From the NCBI GenBank assembly GCA_002305125.1, contig DBQG01000048.1, forward strand, positions 14,858 through 43,990: a DNA stretch of 29,133 nucleotides. The letters run 5' to 3'. The position numbers and the translations under genes are program-made. The notes below the pieces were generated by a model that did not search any database, was not told the origin of the DNA, and was given only the letters and a program-made list of their open reading frames with translations. This stretch comes from Patescibacteria group bacterium UBA1400 (GTDB lineage Bacteria; Patescibacteriota; Microgenomatia; UBA1400). Shown here one piece after another: positions 7,680 through 14,417 of the stretch (positions are counted from its first letter, which is position 1; each line of letters begins with the position of its first letter).

Positions 7680-7686
7680 CCCTATT

Positions 7687-7695
7687 ATTTTATCA
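7687..7695 (-). promoter_or_regulatory. Extended -10 box (TGA-TAAAAT) of the hexokinase gene
   Basis: TGATAAAAT lies between the stop of the hydrolase gene and the hexokinase ATG, predicting a leader of about 37 bases. It argues against the upstream TTG as start. Confidence 0.45.
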
Positions 7696-7708
7696 GTTAA
7701 AAGCAAAT

Positions 7709-8710
7709 TTACTTAAAGTGGGAGTTAAAAAAGTTTATATCCTCAAGCACTACATTGTCCCAGGCGCCTGACAAATTATGATCCGCCCCCTGGTAAATAT
7801 ATAAAACTGCCTCTTTTTTCAAACCGGTAAGAGTTTGCACCAGATTCTGGCTCCAGCTTAGAGGAATATAGGGGTCGGCTGTCCCCTGGTGAACTTGAAT
7901 AGGTGCTTTAATCCAATCAAAGTACTCGTCCAAAGAATATTTTTTGGTCTCATAATCTGCCTCAAACTCAGCCAGGCTTTTTCTCAAAGCCCGACCTTTA
8001 TCATCAAACTCATAGGTATAATATAGGATGTCATAAGGAAAAAACTGGGATACCGGCGCCCAAAGGGTAGTGGGATAATTTTTGCCCGAAAGTTCCAAGG
8101 CTGTTAAGGCAATAAGACCGCCATTGCTATGACCCCAAAGACCTACTTTTTCCTCATCTGCTTGGCTTAAACTTTTAATAGATGCTAAAAGATCTAAAAC
8201 TGTCACCTGCCTTAAAAATCTTTCTTCCCACACATTATCCGGCGGCATATCAGATTCTCCGTACCCTAAAAAGTCAGGAGCCAAAGTTAAAAAGCCGTTT
8301 TGAGCATAAATCTCTCCTGCTCTTTGGGTACCCACTCCTGTTTGGTAAATCTCCTGGTCAACATATCCTCTTAACATAACTATCACTGGATTTTTAGTTT
8401 TATTGTTGGGAATATTTGCCAAGCCCGTTATCTTTCTCTCCTCTGATTTATAGGAAAAAAGCCAGGAAGTAAACTTATCTTCCTCTTTTAAAACTCTTTC
8501 TAAAGTTATTTGCCCTGCACTACCTCCTCTTTGTTTCAATCTTTCAAACTCATACTTTTCTAAAGGTTTTGGTGTGGGCTGGGGACTTCTTTTTAAAGAA
8601 GTTATTGGCGATAAAAGACCATTTTTTTGCGGCAAAAAAACCTGATAAACAGTAAAAGCCAGGAATAAAGCAATAACTAAAATGGTTATAAAAATTATTG
8701 GTTTTTTCAT
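7709..8710 (-). CDS. Membrane-anchored alpha/beta hydrolase (S9/dienelactone hydrolase-like)
   Basis: The 333-aa protein has an N-terminal membrane anchor (residues 4-23, PIIFITILVIALFLAFTVYQ) and a Pro-rich linker, then an alpha/beta hydrolase domain facing outside the cell. The catalytic triad is visible: Ser195 in the elbow GHSNGG, Asp279 in GTADPYIPLSW and His311 in GADHNL. MLRGY at 112-116 probably supplies the oxyanion loop, and PDFLGYGESD is typical. Prolyl-oligopeptidase-related and carboxylesterase members share this layout, so it may cleave peptides or esters. No partner gene fixes the substrate. A TATAAT box lies eight bases before the ATG. Confidence 0.9.
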   Translation of the reverse strand: MKKPIIFITILVIALFLAFTVYQVFLPQKNGLLSPITSLKRSPQPTPKPLEKYEFERLKQRGGSAGQITLERVLKEEDKFTSWLFSYKSEERKITGLANIPNNKTKNPVIVMLRGYVDQEIYQTGVGTQRAGEIYAQNGFLTLAPDFLGYGESDMPPDNVWEERFLRQVTVLDLLASIKSLSQADEEKVGLWGHSNGGLIALTALELSGKNYPTTLWAPVSQFFPYDILYYTYEFDDKGRALRKSLAEFEADYETKKYSLDEYFDWIKAPIQVHQGTADPYIPLSWSQNLVQTLTGLKKEAVLYIYQGADHNLSGAWDNVVLEDINFFNSHFK

Positions 8711-8718
8711 TAAACCTT

Positions 8719-8724
8719 ATTATA
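8719..8724 (-). promoter_or_regulatory. -10 box (TATAAT), leaderless, for the hydrolase
   Basis: TATAAT lies eight bases before the ATG at 8710, within a 55-base region shared with the divergent DUF1189-type gene. Confidence 0.5.
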
Positions 8725-8750
8725 TAAAAATGCTTTTTACTATAAAAGTA

Positions 8751-8759
8751 TGTTAAGAT
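8751..8759 (+). promoter_or_regulatory. Extended -10 box (TGT-TAAGAT), leaderless
   Basis: TGTTAAGAT ends six bases before the ATG at 8766. Confidence 0.5.
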
Positions 8760-8765
8760 AATCAT

Positions 8766-9644
8766 ATGAAAAAGCTTAAAACTTTTTTATATACTTTTAA
8801 AAATAGCTTAACCAGTCCTAACTACTACTTTGATATTCTTAAGGCTCCTTTTTATTTTTCTTTTAAATATTTTGCCTTTTTATTTGGTTTTTTAAGTCTT
8901 ATAAGTGCTTTGGCCCTGTCTGTTTTTCTTTATACTAACGGTCAGCCTTATATTGACAAATTAAAGCAAAATCTGCCTCAAGCTTATCCTGACGAACTGG
9001 TTTTAAAAATTAAGGACGGAGAGGTTTCCGCCAATGTTGAAGAACCTTATTTCATTCCTCTTAGATCAGATATCTTTCCTCAGGAAATGGTGCAGGGTTT
9101 GGAAAACCAGCCTATTCATAATATTGCGGTTATAAACACTCAAGCGGAGCCTTCAACTATCAATGATTACCAAACCTTTATCCTGTTGACCAAAAATCAC
9201 ATTGCTTTTCAGGGTAGTGATAAGGAAATAAGAGTTCAAAGCCTTGAAGAAGTGGAAGATTTTACTCTAACTAAAGAAGTGGTGGAAAACGGCTGGCAAA
9301 AAGTGAAACCTTACCTTAACTGGATTATTCCTCTTTTTATTCTTCTAAGCTTAATTTTTCTTCCCCTGATTACAGTTGCAGGAAAACTCATTTATCTGCT
9401 TGTTTTTTCCCTGACAACTTTTATTTTTATCAAGCTTTTTAAACTTAAAAATATTAATTACTCCAAAACCCTGCAGCTTAATCTTCATGCCATAACTTTA
9501 CCCACGGTTATTATGGCTCTTTTCCAGGTTTTGGGAGCTAACTTGCAGATTCCTTTTTTTCAGTCAATTATTCTTTTAATCTTTAACCTGATTATTATCA
9601 CCACTCTTAAAGAGGGTAAAAAATCAATTAAAAAGAAAAAATGA
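8766..9644 (+). CDS. DUF1189-type integral membrane protein
   Basis: This 292-aa protein opens with the DUF1189 pattern (FKNSLTSPNYYFDILKAPFYFSFKYF), followed by a first membrane helix (about 38-56), an extracytoplasmic domain with PDELVLKIKDGEVSANVEEPYF and SLEEVEDFTLTKEVVEN, and then four or so helices from about 182 to 283. It ends in a Lys-rich tail. The function of the family is not established. The gene ends in TGA, overlapping the ATG of the next small gene (ATGA), so the two are translationally coupled. Confidence 0.85.
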   Translation: MKKLKTFLYTFKNSLTSPNYYFDILKAPFYFSFKYFAFLFGFLSLISALALSVFLYTNGQPYIDKLKQNLPQAYPDELVLKIKDGEVSANVEEPYFIPLRSDIFPQEMVQGLENQPIHNIAVINTQAEPSTINDYQTFILLTKNHIAFQGSDKEIRVQSLEEVEDFTLTKEVVENGWQKVKPYLNWIIPLFILLSLIFLPLITVAGKLIYLLVFSLTTFIFIKLFKLKNINYSKTLQLNLHAITLPTVIMALFQVLGANLQIPFFQSIILLIFNLIIITTLKEGKKSIKKKK

Positions 9645-9808
9645 AGTTTTTTTTAGTTTTAAAATATCTACTCTTTTTTGGCTTTCTGGCTTTTCTGATC
9701 TTTACCATGATTGTTATTGTTAAAAACATTGATAACCCCCAACTGATAAGGATTGCCGCTTTTGCTAAAAGCGTTTCTTCAGGATTTAAAGGACTACTAG
9801 GAAATTAA
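9641..9808 (+). CDS. Small membrane protein, 55 aa
   Basis: An ATG at 9641 overlaps the TGA of the DUF1189-type gene (ATGA). The 55 codons encode one long hydrophobic helix (about residues 3-27, with LLFFGFLAFLIFTMIVIV) followed by a short polar tail ending FKGLLGN. It has no recognised family. Translational coupling suggests it works with, or accompanies, the DUF1189-type protein. Its stop codon overlaps the stop of convergent truB by two bases. Confidence 0.65.
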   Translation: MKFFLVLKYLLFFGFLAFLIFTMIVIVKNIDNPQLIRIAAFAKSVSSGFKGLLGN

Positions 9809-10446
9809 CCGGATTTTAACTTATACTTGCCCACCCTGGTTCTCTTAAGCTTGGTAGCCACTGCTGCTACTCCCAGTTTTCTGCCAATATCTTCAGCCAA
9901 ACTTCTCATATAGGTTCCGCTTGAACATACCACTTTTATAGTTAATCTGGGATAGATAGTGGTTTTAACAAGTTTTAAAAGCTTTATCTCTTTTATTTCC
10001 ACCTCCCTCTTGGGAGAAACTGCTTTTTTTCCCTGCCTGGCATAATAGTATAAAGGCTTGCCTTTATATTTGGTGGCACTGTATTTAGGAACAGCTTGAA
10101 TATATTTGCCTAAAAAAGAGTCCAGTAACTGCTCTATTTCTTTTCTGTTAAGATCAAGTTTATTTATTTTTTCCCTGCTTGTTTTTTTAATAATCCTGCC
10201 GTCCAAATCTCCGGTATCTGTTTGCCAGCCTAAACTAACTTCCATCACGTACTCTTTTTCTAAATCTAATAAGTCTTCAAATTTTTTAGTGGCTTGACCG
10301 ACTAAAATCAGCAAAACACCGGTGGCAAAAGGATCAAGTGTGCCGGCATGACCTATTTTTTTAAAGTTTAGTTTTTTTCTGTATTGAGCTACAACCTGAT
10401 GACTGGTCAGACCCTTAGGCTTATCAACTACAATAATCTTGTCCAT
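9805..10446 (-). CDS. truB: tRNA pseudouridine-55 synthase
   Basis: TruB makes pseudouridine at position 55 of the T-loop in most tRNAs. The start MDKIIVVDKPKGLTSHQVV and the catalytic motif GHAGTLDPFATG (Asp38) are unambiguous. Further family motifs are KEYVMEVSLGWQTDTGDLDG, VPKYSATKYKGKPLYYYAR and CSSGTYMRSLAEDIG. At 213 aa it is short: the C-terminal PUA extension of longer bacterial TruB is missing or minimal. A longer frame to 10512 exists, but the ATG at 10446 matches the family N-terminus and has TGTTAAAAT five bases upstream. Confidence 0.95.
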   Translation of the reverse strand: MDKIIVVDKPKGLTSHQVVAQYRKKLNFKKIGHAGTLDPFATGVLLILVGQATKKFEDLLDLEKEYVMEVSLGWQTDTGDLDGRIIKKTSREKINKLDLNRKEIEQLLDSFLGKYIQAVPKYSATKYKGKPLYYYARQGKKAVSPKREVEIKEIKLLKLVKTTIYPRLTIKVVCSSGTYMRSLAEDIGRKLGVAAVATKLKRTRVGKYKLKSG

Positions 10447-10451
10447 ACTGT

Positions 10452-10460
10452 ATTTTAACA
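10452..10460 (-). promoter_or_regulatory. Extended -10 box (TGT-TAAAAT) of truB, leaderless
   Basis: TGTTAAAAT ends five bases before the truB ATG at 10446, back to back with the divergent box at 10469-10477. Confidence 0.55.
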
Positions 10461-10468
10461 CCTTCTCC

Positions 10469-10477
10469 TGGTAAAAT
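10469..10477 (+). promoter_or_regulatory. Extended -10 box (TGG-TAAAAT) of the first ATP-grasp gene
   Basis: TGGTAAAAT ends nine bases before the ATG at 10487. Only eight bases separate it from the divergent truB box, so the two polymerase sites overlap and should compete. Confidence 0.5.
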
Positions 10478-10486
10478 AGCTCATCA

Positions 10487-11479
10487 ATGGATTTAAAAGC
10501 AGTTAAAGCCACTAACCTTTTAACCTATTTAACCGAAGCTCGGAAACTGAATCTGAAGATTGAGATTTTAGCTTCAAATCTGGCTAAGATAAGCAATAAA
10601 ACTACTTCCTGTTACTTTTTTTTGGCCCGCACGCCTTTAAATAGCTTTGTCAGCGCCAACCTGTCGGTGAACAAAGCCTTAACCAGTCTGCTTTTAGACA
10701 AAGGTAATATTTTGATTAACCAGGCTTGTCCGGTACTAACAGAAGTCCAAGCCTTAAAACAAGCCGATAAAATTGGCTATCCGTTAGTTTTAAAACCAAT
10801 AACCGGCAAACAAGGTCAAAAAGTTTTTGTTAAAATCAAAACTAGGCAGGAATTAACTTCTCTTTTAAGAACTTATAAAAAAGAGCTTTTGCAGGGCAGG
10901 TTTGTTTTAAGCAAACACCTTCAAGGCAAAGAGTACCGTCTTTTGGTTTTAGATGGCAAAATCATCGGCGCCGTTAAAAGAACGCCTGCTTTTGTTATTG
11001 GTGACGGCCAAAACACCATTGAATATTTAACAACAAAGTTAAACCGGCAAAAAGAGAAAAAAAACAAAAGTCTGGGCTTGGCTACCTTTTCTCCGGTAAA
11101 AATTAGCCCTGTTTTAAAAACAGTTCTAACCAAGCAAAACTACTCCTTAACCTCAATTCCCAAAAAAGGTAAAAAGGTTTTTCTCAGTTTTACTGCCAAC
11201 CGCAGCCAGGGAGGCTTTACCACCGCTCTGACAAACATTAAAGATAGATTCCACCCCCTTATTTTAAAAAACTGCCTCAAGAGTTTAAAAGCTTTGGGCT
11301 TAAAGTTTGCTGCCGTTGATTTTATTGTTAAAAACCCTCTTAAACCTTTTTCTTTAACTAATGGCATGATTTTAGAGCTTAACGCCTCACCGGGCATAAA
11401 CCTGCACCACTACCCTGATGCCGGCAAACCTCAACCAGTAGCTAAAATTGTACTAGAATATATATTTGGAAGAAATTAA
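10487..11479 (+). CDS. ATP-grasp ligase, cyanophycin-synthetase-like, copy A
   Basis: ATP-grasp enzymes join a carboxylate to an amine through an acyl phosphate. This 330-aa protein resembles the ATP-grasp core of cyanophycin synthetase and GshAB. Motifs include YPLVLKPITGKQGQKVFV (Lys103, glycine loop), GKEYRLLVLDGKIIGAVKRTPAFVIG-DGQNT, Asp278 in AAVDFIV, and the metal-binding ILELNASPGINLHHYP (Glu297, Asn299). The Mur-ligase-like C-terminal domain of true CphA is absent, so it is not a full cyanophycin synthetase. It is the first gene of a two-gene + strand unit (11-base gap to the next) and is related to the 336-aa enzyme at 12997-14007. Its substrate is unknown; an amino acid or peptide is likely. 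Confidence 0.85.
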   Translation: MDLKAVKATNLLTYLTEARKLNLKIEILASNLAKISNKTTSCYFFLARTPLNSFVSANLSVNKALTSLLLDKGNILINQACPVLTEVQALKQADKIGYPLVLKPITGKQGQKVFVKIKTRQELTSLLRTYKKELLQGRFVLSKHLQGKEYRLLVLDGKIIGAVKRTPAFVIGDGQNTIEYLTTKLNRQKEKKNKSLGLATFSPVKISPVLKTVLTKQNYSLTSIPKKGKKVFLSFTANRSQGGFTTALTNIKDRFHPLILKNCLKSLKALGLKFAAVDFIVKNPLKPFSLTNGMILELNASPGINLHHYPDAGKPQPVAKIVLEYIFGRN

Positions 11480-11490
11480 AATAAGCAAAG

Positions 11491-12981
11491 ATGATTAAGA
11501 TCAAACCTCAGTTTAACGGCAAATTTAAAAGTATCAAAAACTTTTTTCCTAAAAAAAGTCAGACCGTGGGTATCGGCGTCACTGCTTTTCCCAGGGCCGG
11601 AATTGGCTACCTTCTGCCTAACTACAAAATTTTAAGCATTATCGAAACTGTTGACCTTGACAGCATCAGACAGCTTTGCCCGGTTATTTCTTTGGAAAAA
11701 ACCTTAAAAACTACGCCTCCGGAAAAGTTCAGCACCTCTTCCCTGCTTTCCCAGCCTCAAAGCTTAGACTATCTTAATGGTTTAAAAAAGGACGGTAAAG
11801 TTAACCTGGCTGTTTACAAAGCCTCTACAACTGTTGACGCTTTGGTCTTGGAAAAAGGTTTTAACCTTCTTTCCACTCCGGGCAGGATCAGAAAAGAGTA
11901 TGAGCATAAAAAGTATTTTAGGACTGAGGCTGAAAAAGCAGGTCTTAAACTTATTCCGGGCCGGTCTATGAGGGTAGAAAAACTTTTAAAACTTGCTGTC
12001 TTTGACAAAATGAGGCAGGAGTATGGAGAAAAGTTGGTTTTTCAGCTGACAGGCTATTCGATTGGTGGCGGCAGAGGCACTTTTTTTATTAACGGTAAAA
12101 AAGACTGGCTTAATTTTAAGGAGTTTATTGAGTCTACGGGCCAAAGGATTGTTAAATATACAGGAGTTAATGTTACCAGGTTTATTAAAGGCAAAGAAAC
12201 CAGCGTCGCTTGTTGTGCTACCAGATATGATACTTTAGTTGGAGTGTTGCAAACGCAGATCATGAGCCAGCCGGAAGTTTCGCCTTTTATCTCCAGAAAC
12301 GGTGTCTGGAATGGTCATGACTGGCATCTTAATTTTTCTTCCCAAGCTCAGACAGAAGCGGAAAAAATAGCTAAAACTTGGGGCAATTATATTTACAAAC
12401 AGGGTTATAAAGGTATTTTCGGACTGGATCTTTTAGTTGAAGAAAAAACTGATAAAGTATGGCCGGTTGAGTGTAACAGCCGCTATACCGGAGCTTTTCC
12501 TATTTACACTATGATGCAGCTTAACAGCGGAGAACTGCCATTGGATGTTTATCATTTTTTGGAATGGTTTGGAGTTAAATATGAGATTGATCCTGTTAAA
12601 ACCCAACAGCTTCTAAGGCAGCCCAAAAAAGGAGCTCATCTGGTTATCTGCAATATGGAAAGAAGGTTTGTCTTGGTAGCAGGAAAGGTTAAAGGAGGAG
12701 TTTACAAAACATTCAAAGATAACAAGGGAGAGCTTAGAATTAAATGGCTGAGACCCGGGTTTTCTCTGCTGGATCTTAAATCTTCAGATGAGTTTATTTT
12801 GGCTGACAGGGCTCCCGAGCAATACATGATCCTTAAACCGGCAGAAAGAATCGGACGGCTGATTTTTAAAAAACAGATTATCAATGAAAAAGGTGAAATT
12901 TTACCCGAAACAAAGGAAATTATCCAGCTTATTTACAACCTGTTTGAACTTACTCCGATTCAAAAACCTAAAGGGTTTTAA
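11491..12981 (+). CDS. Large ATP-grasp protein, 496 aa, distinct subfamily
   Basis: The protein has an N-terminal pre-ATP-grasp-like region (TVGIGVTAFPRAGIGYLLPN), a segment KDGKVNLAVYKASTTVDALVLEKGFNLLSTP reminiscent of the domain preceding ATP-grasp, and an ATP-grasp domain at about 135-345 with KLVFQLTG-YSIGGGRGT and YKGIFGLDLLV...VWPVECNSRYTGAFP (Asp313; Glu327 and Asn329). A C-terminal region of about 150 residues follows that I do not recognise. It is more like the carbamoyl-phosphate-synthase/biotin-carboxylase branch than CphA. It is 11 bases downstream of the first ATP-grasp gene with no strong Shine-Dalgarno, so it is likely the second gene of that operon and could use its product. 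Confidence 0.8.
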   Translation: MIKIKPQFNGKFKSIKNFFPKKSQTVGIGVTAFPRAGIGYLLPNYKILSIIETVDLDSIRQLCPVISLEKTLKTTPPEKFSTSSLLSQPQSLDYLNGLKKDGKVNLAVYKASTTVDALVLEKGFNLLSTPGRIRKEYEHKKYFRTEAEKAGLKLIPGRSMRVEKLLKLAVFDKMRQEYGEKLVFQLTGYSIGGGRGTFFINGKKDWLNFKEFIESTGQRIVKYTGVNVTRFIKGKETSVACCATRYDTLVGVLQTQIMSQPEVSPFISRNGVWNGHDWHLNFSSQAQTEAEKIAKTWGNYIYKQGYKGIFGLDLLVEEKTDKVWPVECNSRYTGAFPIYTMMQLNSGELPLDVYHFLEWFGVKYEIDPVKTQQLLRQPKKGAHLVICNMERRFVLVAGKVKGGVYKTFKDNKGELRIKWLRPGFSLLDLKSSDEFILADRAPEQYMILKPAERIGRLIFKKQIINEKGEILPETKEIIQLIYNLFELTPIQKPKGF

Positions 12982-12985
12982 TCTT

Positions 12986-13014
12986 TATATCTTGTCTTAA
13001 AAATTAAAGATATA
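12986..13014. terminator. AT-rich inverted repeat between convergent genes, possible bidirectional terminator
   Basis: TATATCTT and AAGATATA (8-base arms, 13-base loop) span the 15-base gap and the end of the minus-strand gene. It is AT-rich and has no long T-run, so it is a weak candidate. Confidence 0.25.
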
Positions 13015-14007
13015 TTGTAAAACTTTTTCTGCTGTTTGCTGCTGCCTGCCTTGATTTGGCCAGTCGTGGAGTCTGAGGCCCGGATCTGAGTTTATTTCTA
13101 TAATATTGGCATTGTTGTTTTCTGCTGGCTTGCTTATATCTTTTATAAGCATATCAACGCCAGCAATGGTTAAGCCTATTTCTTTGGTAGCTTTAATAGC
13201 TTTATCTATTAAGTCTTTATTAACTTCATTTGTGTCTATGGCTTTTACCCAGCCGCCGGTGGAAAAATTAGGCAAAGGGTAAAGAGTTATTTTTTTGCCT
13301 TTTTCAGGAATTGAGTCTAACCTTAAATGTTGTTTTTTTAAATACCAGCTGATCCTTTCCCACTTTCTCATTCTGTTTAACATCCTTTTTCCTAAGTTTT
13401 TGTTTATCTGGTGCCTTTTTTCATTTTCTATGTCTATTAAGGCTTGAATGGTGTGTTTGCCGTCAGCTGTAATAATGGGGGCAAAACGCTGCACAATTCC
13501 GATTACCCTACCTGCTAAAACTAAAAACCTAAAATCCCCTGCTTTTAAATAAGTCTGTACCAAACAACCCTCAGGATAATCTTTAATAATCTGTTTTACA
13601 GCCGAAATGCCCTGGCCTAAGTCTTTTATATTTAAAAAGACGTTTTTACCTTTTTCCGAGGTTAAGGGTTTTATCACCTGGGGAAAAGGCAGTTTCTGTA
13701 TGAGTTTTTCATACTCTTTTATCGTTTTAACTAAGAAAAATTCAGGCACAGGAAGATTAGCCTGCTTTAAAGTTTTTAAAGTTTGCAGTTTGTCCCTGGA
13801 AATAGCTTTAGCCTGTTTGTCTTTGGTTAATTTTCTCAAATCATGGCCCAAGATAAAGGTTTTTGTAGCTTTATTTTTTTTGTCCTTATATTCTATTTTT
13901 ACAGGATCAAGGGAGATAAGGCGGGTTTGAATACCCAAGTCTTGGGCAGCCTGAATAAGAATTTTAATATTAGTATTGGTTATCTTTTTTAAATCAGACT
14001 GTTTCAT
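12997..14007 (-). CDS. ATP-grasp ligase, cyanophycin-synthetase-like, copy B
   Basis: The 336-aa protein has the same architecture as copy A: FPQVIKPLTSEKGKNVFL (Lys113), AGDFRFLVLAGRVIGIVQR, ITADGKHTIQALID, Asp285 in IAGVDMLI and the metal site IIEINSDPGLRLHDWP (Glu304, Asn306). The insert around 190-235 (NEKRHQINKNLG...) is longer and more basic than in copy A. The two are diverged paralogues on opposite strands, so they probably accept different substrates. A TGATAGAAT box eight bases before the ATG gives it an independent leaderless promoter. Confidence 0.85.
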   Translation of the reverse strand: MKQSDLKKITNTNIKILIQAAQDLGIQTRLISLDPVKIEYKDKKNKATKTFILGHDLRKLTKDKQAKAISRDKLQTLKTLKQANLPVPEFFLVKTIKEYEKLIQKLPFPQVIKPLTSEKGKNVFLNIKDLGQGISAVKQIIKDYPEGCLVQTYLKAGDFRFLVLAGRVIGIVQRFAPIITADGKHTIQALIDIENEKRHQINKNLGKRMLNRMRKWERISWYLKKQHLRLDSIPEKGKKITLYPLPNFSTGGWVKAIDTNEVNKDLIDKAIKATKEIGLTIAGVDMLIKDISKPAENNNANIIEINSDPGLRLHDWPNQGRQQQTAEKVLQYIFNF

Positions 14008-14015
14008 TTAGGAAA

Positions 14016-14024
14016 ATTCTATCA
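14016..14024 (-). promoter_or_regulatory. Extended -10 box (TGA-TAGAAT), leaderless
   Basis: TGATAGAAT ends eight bases before the ATG at 14007. Confidence 0.5.
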
Positions 14025-14070
14025 TATTGAAAAGAAAACGACATTAAAAATGGATTTAAGATATTTTTAT

Positions 14071-14352
14071 TTAAATTCCTAACAAAAAAAGACCCTGATC
14101 TGTTTTTAACGTATCGCTGTGTGGACCTATTAGGTAGCCCTGTTGAATTATTGTCGTACCGTCAAATTCAAAAAACCCCCTGTTAGTACACAGTCCTAAG
14201 CAGTCTTTTCCACCTAATCTTTCCATAACAAGACTCTCCACACCAACATTGTTATATCTTCTTACTGAAGGGTTTCCTTCCTGGGTTATAACTACAGTTT
14301 TGCCTATGTATCTTTGTAAATATTGAAAATCAGTTAATTGTTGTTCCCGCAC
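14071..14352 (-). CDS. Hypothetical protein, 93 aa
   Basis: It starts at a GTG preceded by GGAG four bases away; an in-frame stop a few codons upstream rules out a longer form. The protein is soluble and probably all-beta (KTVVITQEGNPSVRRYNNVGV, LGLCTNRGFFEFDGTTIIQQGY), compatible with a small barrel, but no family is recognised. It has two Cys (KDCLGLC). It sits between the third and fourth ATP-grasp genes on the same strand, so it may be an accessory factor or a substrate of the ligases; this is only positional inference. Confidence 0.65.
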   Translation of the reverse strand: MREQQLTDFQYLQRYIGKTVVITQEGNPSVRRYNNVGVESLVMERLGGKDCLGLCTNRGFFEFDGTTIIQQGYLIGPHSDTLKTDQGLFLLGI

Positions 14353-14378
14353 TAAACTCCATTATTTTTAACATAGGC

Positions 14379-14384
14379 ATTATA
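14379..14384 (-). promoter_or_regulatory. -10 box (TATAAT) for the 93-aa gene
   Basis: TATAAT lies 26 bases before the GTG at 14352. The predicted leader (about 20 bases) contains the GGAG ribosome-binding site. Confidence 0.4.
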
Positions 14385-14417
14385 GTAGATTTAAATAGGG
14401 TTTAAAAGAAGGTTTTT

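Noticed and set aside
9642..9644. UGA recoded as glycine (Gracilibacteria/SR1 code)
   Set aside because: UGA ends the DUF1189-type gene and the exported 139-aa gene at sensible places, and no conserved protein has internal UGA.
9805..9808. Overlapping stop codons of the 55-aa gene and truB as a regulatory device
   Set aside because: Convergent genes sharing a few bases are common in compact genomes; three other junctions here (2709-2720, 6366-6369 and 12981-12997) are similarly tight.
10447..10512. 22-residue N-terminal extension of TruB
   Set aside because: The family N-terminus starts at the ATG at 10446, which has a -10 box five bases upstream; the extension would overlap the divergent ATP-grasp gene.
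10487..11479. Full cyanophycin synthetase
   Set aside because: Only the ATP-grasp core is present; the N-terminal region and Mur-ligase-like domain of CphA are absent.
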